Program-made: the position numbers and the translations under genes
The notes under the pieces: model-generated
Databases searched by the model: none
Seen by the model: the letters and a program-made list of their open reading frames with translations, nothing else
What the model was told of the DNA's origin: nothing
Shown here: in pieces, positions 24,102 to 30,971 of the stretch
Numbering within the stretch: position 1 is the first letter of the stretch
Layout: every line of letters begins with the position of its first letter
Assembly (NCBI GenBank): GCA_016294105.1
Contig: JAEDCN010000023.1
Coordinates: 1-37,834, forward strand
DNA from: Treponema sp.
GTDB taxonomy: Bacteria; Spirochaetota; Spirochaetia; Treponematales; Treponemataceae
Direction of reading: 5' to 3'
Length of the DNA stretch: 37,834 bases

Positions 24102-24956
24102 GTGAGTACGATGTTGCGAGATAATAATTTTTTGGGAAGAAAAAGTGCTTTCATTTTGATTCTTGCCTTAATTTTTGTTTTTTTCACATCCTGTAGTAAA
24201 TTTCAAAATGGTGGCCTAGTGATTGCTGTTCCTGGCAGTCGATCTGCCTCTGAGTCAACAATTTTTACAGTGACTGTTGCTGATGCAGCTGGAAATAAGC
24301 AAAATAAAACTGTCGTTGCAGGAGAAAGTGCTCAGTTTGATGATTTAGTACCTGGCCCTTATTCAATCAGTGTTGAAGGAAAAGAATCTGACATTAGCAC
24401 CATGTACGGAGTTGCAGAAGTTTCTGTTGCTGCAGGAAAAACTGTTACTGCTTCAATAGCTCTTTCTACCGTGGCTCATAGTCTGAAAGCCTTGCAGCAG
24501 CTTATAGAAAAGGGCGGTACTGTGTATATCGGAAGCAATATAAGAGTGGATTCTAGTTTATCGATTATAAAAAATGAAGTTCACCTTGTTGCATTGAAGA
24601 ATGTAGTCTTAACGAATAATGCCGATGCTCCTGGGCTTATCGTTCAAGAAAGTAAAGTGACCCTTGGAGGTGGGGATGAAGATACGAAAGACACAAGCTG
24701 GAGATTTGGAGACGGTGCTGGGGATTTATGCTCAAGCACGGGATTTTATGCGGGAAACGGGAAATCCCAGTCAGTGGGGAGATACTTGGCCGCCACAGGA
24801 TTTGATTCAAGCGGATATTCAGCAGCAAAAAAGCTATGTGTGTGTAAAAGAGACTCAAGAAGCAACTGGGCAGACAGAAGAAATCCTTGCAGTGTTTTTC
24901 TTGGAGGTGGCAGAGGATCCCACCTACGCAAAGATTTACCAGGGAAGCTGGCTTGA
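24102..24956 (+). pseudogene. 3'-truncated beta-helix lipoprotein, running out of frame into a GNAT gene
   Basis: Residues 1-192 are paralogous to the intact lipoprotein upstream: lipobox FTSC (Cys31), GGLVIAVPGSRSAS, AQFDDLVPGPYSISVEG, KALQQLIEKGGTVYIGSNIRV and finally KVTLGGGD, matching ATLTIGGGD. After that glycine block the similarity stops. The remaining 92 codons (to the stop at 24956) are simply the acetyltransferase gene read in another frame. So the true lipoprotein part ends near 24677, and about 210 C-terminal residues of beta-helix are lost. It has a GTG start at 24102 with AGGGAG upstream; an ATG at 24111 is also possible. It may still produce a short lipoprotein with a foreign tail, or be dead. 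Confidence 0.75.
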
Positions 24957-25200
24957 AGATAAGCGGCCCTACGGTGTGGTGCATCGGATTGCAAGCCGTG
25001 GACAGGGAGCTGGGGGCTTTTGCTTAGAATGGGCCTTGGCGGAATGTGGGAATATTAGAATCGATACCCACGAGGCAAACCTACCTATGCGGTCATTGCT
25101 CAAAAAATTGGGGTACCAGTATTGTGGCATGATTTACACCCACGACGGTACCCCACGATTGGCGTATCAAAAATACCTTCCTGAAACCACATGTTTTTAG
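24676..25200 (+). CDS. GNAT-family N-acetyltransferase
   Basis: 174-residue GNAT acetyltransferase, transferring an acetyl group from acetyl-CoA to an unknown amine. It opens MKIRKTQAGDLETVLGIYAQAR and has strand 4 (EEILAVFFLEV), the acetyl-CoA-binding region (VVHRIASRGQGAGGFCLEWAL, a loose R-x-x-G-x-G/A motif) and the late IDTHEANLPMRSLLKKLGYQYCGMI block. The chosen ATG has GGAGG 4 nt upstream. That site is itself the Gly-Gly codon pair of the broken lipoprotein gene overlapping it. It has no visible promoter of its own, so expression would depend on the lipoprotein promoter. It ends 60 bp before the antiporter gene. Confidence 0.82.
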   Translation: MKIRKTQAGDLETVLGIYAQARDFMRETGNPSQWGDTWPPQDLIQADIQQQKSYVCVKETQEATGQTEEILAVFFLEVAEDPTYAKIYQGSWLEDKRPYGVVHRIASRGQGAGGFCLEWALAECGNIRIDTHEANLPMRSLLKKLGYQYCGMIYTHDGTPRLAYQKYLPETTCF

Positions 25201-25260
25201 TATAATCAAAAAAATCTTATCAAAATTGGATTTTAAAATGTGGCAGAGAAAGGAGTTTGT

Positions 25261-26196
25261 ATGGAAATGCTGATTCAGCTGGCACTTTTGGTGCTTGGCT
25301 TTGTGCTTTTGGTAAAGGGTGCAGATTGGTTTGTAGATGGAGCTGCCAGTATTGCGGCAAAGCTTGGAATTCCCCAACTGGTCATTGGTCTTACCATTGT
25401 GGCTATGGGAACAAGTGCCCCAGAGGCTGCGGTAAGCTTAACAGCTGCCTTTCATGGTAATGCAGACATAACCATCGGTAATGTGGTGGGAAGCAATATC
25501 ATGAACGTGCTGGTTATTCTTGGCTTGGCAGCCATGATTTGTCCCATGGTGGTGGCAAAGCTGACTGCTTTTGTGGATATTCCTGTGACCCTTGTAATGA
25601 GCCTTGTGCTTTTTGGTTTGGGGGTTGATGGAAGCATTAGCCGCCTAGATGCAGCTATTTTGCTGGTGGTGTTTATCGGTTATTTGAGCTATTTGTTCCT
25701 TATGACTAAAAAAGGCTTGATTTCAGGAGAAAGCGAAGAAGAGGTCGCCAAGATTCAGTCGGTGCCCAAGGCTTTGTTGTTCACCGCCCTTGGTCTTGCT
25801 TTGATTATTGTGGGAAGTAGCCTTGCAGTAGATGCTGCTAGTGCTATTGCAAAGATGCTGGGCTTAAGTGAGCGATTTATCGGCCTTACCATTGTGGCAC
25901 TAGGAACCTCTTTGCCAGAATTGTTCACCTCTGTGGCAGCAGCCATAAAGAAGAACCCCGATATGGCCATCGGTAATATTGTGGGAAGCAACATCTTCAA
26001 TATCCTGTTTATTGTGGGCTTGTCTGGCATGGTAATTCCTGTTCCCTTTGCCTCCGCCTTCCGCTTTGACACCCTGGTGGCAACCGCCACAATGCTTTTA
26101 CTGTTCTTACTATCTCTCCCTAAGCGACGACTAGGAAGAGTTGCTGGCTTTATTCTGCTGGCAGGATATATAGCTTATTTCCTTCAGATTTTGTAG
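25261..26196 (+). CDS. sodium/calcium exchanger-family antiporter (YrbG/CaxA type)
   Basis: Integral membrane antiporter, about 311 residues, that exchanges Ca2+ for Na+ or H+ across the inner membrane. The two inverted alpha-repeats are clear: GTSAPEAAVSLTAAFHGN followed by IGNVVGSNIMNVL, and GTSLPELFTSVAAAIKKN followed by IGNIVGSNIFNIL. Each carries the conserved acidic GTS-x-PE and GSN motifs that form the ion site. About ten membrane segments are expected. The start at 25261 is preferred because AAGGAG sits 7 nt before it, inside the longer in-frame extension. The gene is followed by a hairpin terminator. Confidence 0.93.
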   Translation: MEMLIQLALLVLGFVLLVKGADWFVDGAASIAAKLGIPQLVIGLTIVAMGTSAPEAAVSLTAAFHGNADITIGNVVGSNIMNVLVILGLAAMICPMVVAKLTAFVDIPVTLVMSLVLFGLGVDGSISRLDAAILLVVFIGYLSYLFLMTKKGLISGESEEEVAKIQSVPKALLFTALGLALIIVGSSLAVDAASAIAKMLGLSERFIGLTIVALGTSLPELFTSVAAAIKKNPDMAIGNIVGSNIFNILFIVGLSGMVIPVPFASAFRFDTLVATATMLLLFLLSLPKRRLGRVAGFILLAGYIAYFLQIL

Positions 26197-26204
26197 AAAA
26201 AAAG

Positions 26205-26247
26205 GCCATCAGTAGACGCTTCCTTATCTACTGGTGGCATTTGTTTT
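26205..26247 (+). terminator. terminator of the antiporter gene (first of two related hairpins)
   Basis: A 12-bp stem (26205-26216 with 26227-26238, one G-U pair) has the loop CGCTTCCTTA, followed by a T-rich tail. Sequence and loop are related to the hairpin at 26626-26667. Confidence 0.75.
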
Positions 26248-26306
26248 GTAAAGCTTGTTATTTAGGCTGTCTTGGTGGAGCTTCCCTGCTGATGCCAGTT
26301 CTACAC

Positions 26307-26335
26307 TTTACTGTATTTTGATCTTGTTTTATACT
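26307..26335 (+). promoter_or_regulatory. promoter of the small toxin gene
   Basis: TTTACT (26307-26312) and TATACT (26330-26335) are 17 bp apart. The predicted leader is about 75 nt and includes the small inverted repeat CAGCAGTGCTG. Confidence 0.5.
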
Positions 26336-26416
26336 GAAATTGCACCCGTTGGTAAGGTGGCTGTCTCTCAAACTCAATCAGCAGTGCTGAAATAATTTGA
26401 TTTGGGAGGCTCTAAG

Positions 26417-26503
26417 ATGACGATGTACGAAATTCTTTCGTTAGCTATTAACATAGCTATTCTGATTCTTGGCTTGCTCTCTTATTTGGATAAGAAAGAG
26501 TAA
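26417..26503 (+). CDS. putative holin-like type I toxin, 28 residues
   Basis: A tiny gene with a strong GGGAGG ribosome site 7 nt before the ATG. The peptide starts MTMYEILSLAI, has one hydrophobic membrane segment (about residues 6-24) and ends SYLDKKE. This pattern (M-T-x-Y-E start, a single helix, a charged Lys-rich end) matches the short holin-like toxins best known in Firmicutes type I systems (the TxpA-like and Hol_Tox group). It would insert in and disturb the cell membrane. The 3' flank supports the call: an antisense RNA with its own promoter and terminator faces the gene. Toxicity is inferred from family resemblance. Confidence 0.72.
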   Translation: MTMYEILSLAINIAILILGLLSYLDKKE

Positions 26504-26583
26504 AAAATTGGCCGCCAAGTCTTGCACACTTTAGCGGCCATATCGCACAAGTGGAGACAGACCGTTTGCTGACGGGTGTTTCC
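26502..26583 (-). ncRNA. predicted antisense RNA antitoxin
   Basis: Predicted RNA of about 82 nt running toward the toxin gene and complementary to the whole toxin 3' untranslated region. It starts about 7 nt after a consensus promoter. It ends in a strong terminator: TGGCCGC (26509-26515) pairs with GCGGCCA (26534-26540), an inner AAGT/ACTT extends the stem, and six Ts follow on the minus strand. It would block toxin expression by duplex formation, as RatA does for txpA. The exact ends are predicted, not observed. Confidence 0.65.
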
Positions 26584-26589
26584 TTTTTT

Positions 26590-26618
26590 ACTATATAGAT
26601 ACTTGAAGTTTTTTTCAA
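26590..26618 (-). promoter_or_regulatory. promoter of the antisense RNA
   Basis: On the minus strand TTGAAA (26618-26613) and TATAGT (26595-26590) are exactly 17 bp apart. It is one of the best promoters in the window, with no protein gene downstream of it in that direction. Confidence 0.68.
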
Positions 26619-26621
26619 GAT

Positions 26622-26667
26622 AAAAAACGCCACCGGTAGACGCTCCCTCTTGTCTGCCAGTGGCGTT
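26622..26667 (-). terminator. terminator of the PH-SHOCT operon (second related hairpin)
   Basis: A 15-bp stem (26626-26640 with 26653-26667, one mismatch and one G-U pair) is followed on the minus strand by six Ts. It may also end the toxin mRNA on the plus strand, though the T-run there is poor. The loop begins CGCTCCCTC, close to the loop of the antiporter terminator. Confidence 0.75.
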
Positions 26668-26721
26668 ATCTGTTTTAGAAAGAAAGGAGGCCTTGTGGTA
26701 GTCATCCTTCCCAAACAGTGA

Positions 26722-27261
26722 TTACAATCCCAATAACTTCTTTTTTTGAGCTTGGAACTCTTCCTGAGACAAAATCCCCTTCTCCATCAAAGATGCAAGA
26801 CGTTCAAGTTGAGAGACCACATCATCAGAAGATGATGTAACTGGATTCTGAGGTGTATTCCCCTGCCCTTTTTTGATGGCTTGTATGGCAGCATTGACTG
26901 CATCAGTAAAGGGCTTTACAGTCTTTTTGTCGCAGTTTTCAATCAACATGCGGGCTCCACCGTGCCAGATTTCGATAGCTCCAAAGAGTAATCCCGTTTG
27001 GAATGAGATTGAGTTGATGTTTTCCAAGTTCATCTCCGACTGCTTGAAGCCAAAGAGGAATCCATGGTCAAGAAGCAGAATCCGCTTTTGGGTGCAGACA
27101 ATGAGCCAGGTGGTTCCATCCATCAAGCCTGATGTCAGGTACTTGATGCTTTCGTCGTCGTGGAGGATTTCCGGCAGATGGGTTACCTCCTTTGCTGTCC
27201 CGAACAGGTCCACCTCTCCCAGGGCTGCAATTTCTTCCTTAATGCTTTCAAGTGTTCGCAT
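26722..27261 (-). CDS. PH-like and SHOCT domain protein
   Basis: 179 residues, soluble. Residues about 25-130 look like a bacterial PH domain (YokE type): IKYLTSGLMDGTTWLIVCTQKRILLLDHGFLFG, then INSISFQTGLLFGAIEIWHGG. After a Ser/Asn-rich linker, the C-terminal 30 residues (QLERLASLMEKGILSQEEFQAQKKKLL) are a SHOCT oligomerisation module. Such proteins occur in Gram-positive bacteria and their prophages (YokE of SPbeta); function is unknown. It follows the membrane protein gene by 9 bp, in the same operon, and ends before the terminator shared with the toxin-antitoxin region. Confidence 0.8.
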   Translation of the reverse strand: MRTLESIKEEIAALGEVDLFGTAKEVTHLPEILHDDESIKYLTSGLMDGTTWLIVCTQKRILLLDHGFLFGFKQSEMNLENINSISFQTGLLFGAIEIWHGGARMLIENCDKKTVKPFTDAVNAAIQAIKKGQGNTPQNPVTSSSDDVVSQLERLASLMEKGILSQEEFQAQKKKLLGL

Positions 27262-27270
27262 ATAGTTCTC

Positions 27271-28059
27271 CTAGTAGTAGTAGCGCATCATGTACAATGA
27301 AGCATAGTTAGACAATTGGTCCATTCGCTCTTCAAGTTCTTCAAGTCGCTTGGCCTGCTCTAAAGTGGGATTTACATCGCCATAGGCTTCGTATTTCTCA
27401 AATGAAGCTGCCATATCCATGAGGATTCGTGTTGACTCTTCCTCGTATTCTGCTCCACTAATTTTTCCGTCTTCAAGTCGGACAACGAGTTTTTCCAGTG
27501 CGTTTAGAGTGGATTCCATGTCGTCCAGCATCTGGTCGATAGGATCTCCCCCAGTGCACATGGCCAGCAGGAACACCACCGCCACCGCCCCACCGGCAAT
27601 GGGCAGCAGCTTCTTCTTGTCCAGGCTGATGTTGCCCGGCAGGGGCAGCTTGAATCCGCTGAAAGCCTTTTCCGTCAGGGGCAGCACCCCGGCCTCCGTG
27701 AGAATCTGCTGCTGCTCCTGGTCCAGGACCTGGTAGCCCTCCCGCAGCTTCTTCTGGATGTAGTTGAAGAAGTAGTTCCTGTTGTAGATGATGTTGGCGG
27801 CAACCACCGCGCCCAGCACCACAACACCCAATGCCACGCTGGACAGAAAGCAGGTGCAGGCAAGGAAGATTGCCAGATAGCCCGCCATGGCAATGCCCAC
27901 ACCCTTCCAGTCTATGGGCTTCACCTGCATGGGGGGCATTCCGTAGCCGATGGTGATGAAGGCCATCATGGGATGCAGCTTGATTTTTGCAGAACACTGC
28001 ACTGTAATGTCCTTGCAACCGTCTTTCGTGAGCGTGATTTTCACTTCACCTTTCCTCAT
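27271..28059 (-). CDS. membrane protein of unknown function with GC-rich centre
   Basis: 262 residues, family not recognised. An N-terminal strand-rich part (MRKGEVKITLTKDGCKDITVQCSAKIKL) precedes two hydrophobic segments (about 55-75 and 77-93). A charged region follows (YIQKKLREGYQVLDQEQQQ), then a third membrane segment (about 155-172, ending AMCTGGDP) and a C-terminal acidic coiled coil (MLDDMESTLNALEKLVVRLEDG..., LEQAKRLEELEERMDQL). AAGGAG lies before the ATG. The DNA from about 27540 to 27960 is far richer in G+C than either end of the gene and its neighbours, suggesting a foreign or recombined core. It is co-transcribed with the PH-SHOCT gene. Confidence 0.7.
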   Translation of the reverse strand: MRKGEVKITLTKDGCKDITVQCSAKIKLHPMMAFITIGYGMPPMQVKPIDWKGVGIAMAGYLAIFLACTCFLSSVALGVVVLGAVVAANIIYNRNYFFNYIQKKLREGYQVLDQEQQQILTEAGVLPLTEKAFSGFKLPLPGNISLDKKKLLPIAGGAVAVVFLLAMCTGGDPIDQMLDDMESTLNALEKLVVRLEDGKISGAEYEEESTRILMDMAASFEKYEAYGDVNPTLEQAKRLEELEERMDQLSNYASLYMMRYYY

Positions 28060-28092
28060 TCCTCAAACTCCTTTTTGTGAGAATGAAAGCTA

Positions 28093-28317
28093 TTATACGG
28101 GATGATCCCTGACATATAATGTCGTGGTGGCGGGATTTGGATACATTTCATCATAAATTCCTCCAACGGCAAGACCAGCTATTGCCAAACCAAGTACCAA
28201 GAAAATAGTTCCAATAAGGGCTGTCTTGGTTGTGAAGTGGGGGCCCTGTTTTGCCAAAATCTTTGCAGCAGGAATCATTGAAATTGGAATGACCAGGGTA
28301 GCAATGGACATTGCCAA
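28093..28317 (-). CDS. small two-helix membrane protein
   Basis: 74 residues with two hydrophobic helices (MSIATLVIPISMIPAA and ALIGTIFLVLGLAIAGLAVGG) and a short polar tail. No family recognised. The TTG start at 28317 is preferred because GAGGAG lies 8 nt upstream; an ATG two codons later is too far from it. The open frame reaches back only to a stop near 28380. It is probably first in the operon with the 262-residue membrane protein and the PH-SHOCT protein. It could instead be the remnant of a longer gene. Confidence 0.45.
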   Translation of the reverse strand: MAMSIATLVIPISMIPAAKILAKQGPHFTTKTALIGTIFLVLGLAIAGLAVGGIYDEMYPNPATTTLYVRDHPV

Positions 28318-28469
28318 TGAAACGGCTCCTCGTTCCCATCCATGGCATCCATGAGGGGATTTACATAGATACTCCAGCTATAAAGCATACCTGACAATAT
28401 AAGATGATAGGCTTTTGATTTAATTTATTTTTATGGATAATTTTTGTTTCTAAATTGTATTTGCTATAT

Positions 28470-28488
28470 ATTTGTAATATATACAAAT
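28470..28488. promoter_or_regulatory. 19-bp palindrome upstream of the efflux operon
   Basis: Perfect arms ATTTGTA (28470-28476) and TACAAAT (28482-28488) surround ATATA. Length and position suggest an operator for a dimeric repressor (TetR- or MarR-like) controlling the efflux genes. No regulator gene is adjacent in the window. Confidence 0.5.
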
Positions 28489-28517
28489 AATCCTATCGTG
28501 CTAACTAGGAGTAAAAA

Positions 28518-28568
28518 ATGAAAAAAAAATTTTATAACATAAAAAATTTTATAACATTTTTTTTATAA
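28518..28568 (+). CDS. 16-codon leader ORF before the efflux operon
   Basis: ATG with AGGAG 6 nt upstream, encoding MKKKFYNIKNFITFFL and then TAA. It is either a leader peptide or the surviving start of a broken secreted-protein gene, since the sequence looks like the beginning of a signal peptide. It spans the 17-bp tandem repeat. Confidence 0.35.
   Translation: MKKKFYNIKNFITFFL
28524..28557 (+). repeat. 17-bp tandem repeat, two exact copies
   Basis: AAAAAATTTTATAACAT occurs at 28524-28540 and again at 28541-28557. A 17-bp unit shifts the reading frame of the leader ORF when the copy number changes. Confidence 0.8.
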
Positions 28569-28636
28569 AAAGGTTTAAAAGTTACTTGCTCATGATATTG
28601 ATGCTTACTATATTAGAGATACATTCGGGGGGTTCT

Positions 28637-30034
28637 ATGCAAAATCACGGAAGGGGGAAATTCGTTGTTTTCTTCCTTATGTTAGCAACTATGACTGGTT
28701 TGCTGTTTTCCCAAAGTGACCAGAAGAATGATGGGGAAAAGAATGCTATCAGTCTCACTGTGGAGCAGGCGGTATCTTATGCCAATCAAAACAGTAAAAC
28801 GTTGAAGAGTTCTGCCATTGATTTGGAGATGAAACGCCGTGCGAATAGTTTTAAATGGAATCAACTTTTGCCTTCGGTGAATATTTCTGGAACCGTAAGC
28901 CGCAGTAATGAAAAGGTTGATACCACCGCCGCCATGATGGAAGGGATTAGTGCTATGTTAGGACCTACGTTTCCTGCACCTGCTGAAATCACAGAAGCAG
29001 ACCACTGGATGGTGGTGGGTAACATCGGTATATCTTGGAATTTTTCCTTTGCCTTGTTTGACGGCATGAAGCTGGTGAAAAAGCAGTACGAGGCTGGACT
29101 TATTACCTGGGATCAAACGGTACGACAAAATGAGCTACAGATTCGTAAATTGTTCTACGGTTTGCTGCTTCAGCAAGAAAGCTTGAGCCTCCAGAATCAG
29201 TCCTTGGAAAATGCTCGTTTAAGAATGGAGCAGGCTCGGGTAAATTATAGAAACGGTTTGATTCCAGAGTTGACATTGCTGCAAGCCCAGGTTGCCTACG
29301 AAAATGCTCGTCCCACCATTATGAAGCAGGAACAGGCTATGAATCAGCAACTTGATTTGTTTGGCTTTATGCTGGGGCTGCCTGCTGGAACAAAAATCAC
29401 CTTGGAGGGAGCAATCAATCCTTCCTTTGTAGACTTGAATCCCGACAAACTGATTTCCCTCTATGCTCAAAATCATCCCGATATTTTGTCCTTGCAAAAG
29501 AACCTAGAGATTTTGAATCTGAATCTTTCTTTTCAGAATATGCAGGCTTATACCCCTGCACTGCAGCTTTCTTGGGGCTTTCAGCCTGTTGTGTCAGATA
29601 TTTCTTCCAACTGGATAGATACCTACATGGATAACGGTGCTTTTTCTGCTACCTTGGCTTGGAATCTTACTAACCTTCTGCCCTTCTCCACCAATCGACA
29701 AAGTGCCAAGGATACTAAGGACAATATCCGTAAGCTAGAGCTTTCCTTGGAAACTTTAATAGAAAAGACTGAGCTGGATATTCGTACCCAAGTGGATGCC
29801 TTGGTTCAATCTCAGGCCGCAATAGAAGCTTCTGCTGGAAATATTCAGCTGGCCCAGCGTTCCTACGACATGACTTTGGTGGCTTACCGCAACGGAACTG
29901 TGGAGCTGCTGGATGTGCGAGATGCAGAAAATCAGCTGAATCAAGCAAAGCTGGGCTTGGCTAACGAAAAATTCAATTATTTGTCTGGGTTGCTGGATTT
30001 AGAGTATACCCTCAACACAAAGCTGGTAGATTAA
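28637..30034 (+). CDS. TolC-like outer-membrane efflux protein
   Basis: Outer membrane efflux (OEP) family protein that forms the exit duct of a tripartite pump. It has a signal peptide ending near LLFSQ, then two homologous OEP repeats: AVSYANQNSKTLKSSAIDLEMKRR early in the first, and LRMEQARVNYRNGLIPELTLLQAQVAYENAR and YDMTLVAYRNGTVELLDVRDAENQLNQAK near the ends of the two. About 465 residues, normal for the family. The ATG at 28637 is chosen for its GGGGGG site and because the signal peptide starts there; an upstream in-frame ATG has no site. It is first in the efflux operon, 25 bp before the adaptor gene. Confidence 0.9.
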   Translation: MQNHGRGKFVVFFLMLATMTGLLFSQSDQKNDGEKNAISLTVEQAVSYANQNSKTLKSSAIDLEMKRRANSFKWNQLLPSVNISGTVSRSNEKVDTTAAMMEGISAMLGPTFPAPAEITEADHWMVVGNIGISWNFSFALFDGMKLVKKQYEAGLITWDQTVRQNELQIRKLFYGLLLQQESLSLQNQSLENARLRMEQARVNYRNGLIPELTLLQAQVAYENARPTIMKQEQAMNQQLDLFGFMLGLPAGTKITLEGAINPSFVDLNPDKLISLYAQNHPDILSLQKNLEILNLNLSFQNMQAYTPALQLSWGFQPVVSDISSNWIDTYMDNGAFSATLAWNLTNLLPFSTNRQSAKDTKDNIRKLELSLETLIEKTELDIRTQVDALVQSQAAIEASAGNIQLAQRSYDMTLVAYRNGTVELLDVRDAENQLNQAKLGLANEKFNYLSGLLDLEYTLNTKLVD

Positions 30035-30059
30035 GGGGCAGTGCCCAAAGGATATGATG

Positions 30060-30971
30060 ATGACACAAAGAAGCGTAAAGTTTGTAGCCCTGGTTTTTGC
30101 CTTGGGATTTGTTTTTTTTAGCTGTTCAAAAGACGAGGGTACTGCAGTTGTTCCTGTAGAAAGTCAAGAAACAGTTTTTGCGGTAAACACCTATGTTGCT
30201 GCAGCAGAAAATCTTGACGAGTACCTTGAATTTGGTGGAGATGTTGTTGCTGCCTCCAGTGTTGATGTTATGCCAGATACCTCTGGAAAAATTGCAAACA
30301 TTCGCGTGCGAGTAGGAGATTATGTTGAAAAGAATCAGATTCTTGCCTACGTTGACCCTTCTCGTCCTGGTATGACCTATGAAAGTAGCCCTATTCGTGC
30401 TCCTGTAGCGGGAACTGTTACCGCCTTCCCTGTGTCTGTGGGAAGCATGGTGGCACCTTCTGTATCCATTGCTAAAATCAGCAACACAAAGAACTTGGAA
30501 ATCAACATTAGTGTAGCGGAACGATTTGTTTCTCGAATTGCAGTAGGTCAGCCTGCCCTTTTGACCTTTGACTCTTACCCTGGAGAAGTTTTTACCGCAA
30601 AGGTGGCAGAGGTAAATCCTGTTTTAGATACCACCTCTCGTTCTATGGGAGTAAAGCTGGTACTAGATCCTCCTGACAACCGCATTAAAATCGGAATGTA
30701 TTGCCGTGTTAAGCTGATTACTGAATCTAAGGCTGGAGTTGTGGCGATTCCTCGTGAGGCTATTGTGAACCGCTCTGGTCAGGAATCTGTATTTGTAGTG
30801 AATGGAAATACTGTGGAAAACTGCCCAATTTCCGTGGGAATTACGGTGGACAATATGGTTGAGGTGGTTTCTGGACTTACCGCTGGAAATGAGGTTGTTG
30901 TTTCTGGTCAAACTCTCTTGGATTCTGGTAGCAAGGTAAATGTGATAAACCGTCAGCAGGGAGGTAATTGA
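30060..30971 (+). CDS. RND efflux periplasmic adaptor (membrane fusion lipoprotein)
   Basis: Membrane fusion protein linking the RND pump to the TolC-like duct. The lipoprotein signal ends FFSC (Cys22 from this start). The lipoyl-like domain is split by only a short link (SSVDVMPDTSGKIANIRVRVGDYVEKNQILAYVDP, then SPIRAPVAGTV), so the long coiled-coil hairpin of AcrA is missing. Beta-barrel and membrane-proximal domains follow (VAIPREAIVNRSGQESVFVV). About 303 residues. Of three consecutive ATG codons the third is best placed relative to AAAGG. Its stop overlaps the pump start by 4 bp. Confidence 0.9.
   Translation: MTQRSVKFVALVFALGFVFFSCSKDEGTAVVPVESQETVFAVNTYVAAAENLDEYLEFGGDVVAASSVDVMPDTSGKIANIRVRVGDYVEKNQILAYVDPSRPGMTYESSPIRAPVAGTVTAFPVSVGSMVAPSVSIAKISNTKNLEINISVAERFVSRIAVGQPALLTFDSYPGEVFTAKVAEVNPVLDTTSRSMGVKLVLDPPDNRIKIGMYCRVKLITESKAGVVAIPREAIVNRSGQESVFVVNGNTVENCPISVGITVDNMVEVVSGLTAGNEVVVSGQTLLDSGSKVNVINRQQGGN

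Noticed and set aside
24679..24956. C-terminal third of the second lipoprotein frame as a real protein domain
   Set aside because: It is the GNAT gene read in a shifted frame (Arg/Ser/Gly-rich, no similarity to the paralogue).
27473..28018. 181-codon second minus-strand frame within the 262-residue membrane protein gene
   Set aside because: Its length is due to the GC-rich stretch lacking stop codons; its translation is low complexity (HGGRGAAP-like). The other frame has a good ribosome site and sensible membrane segments.
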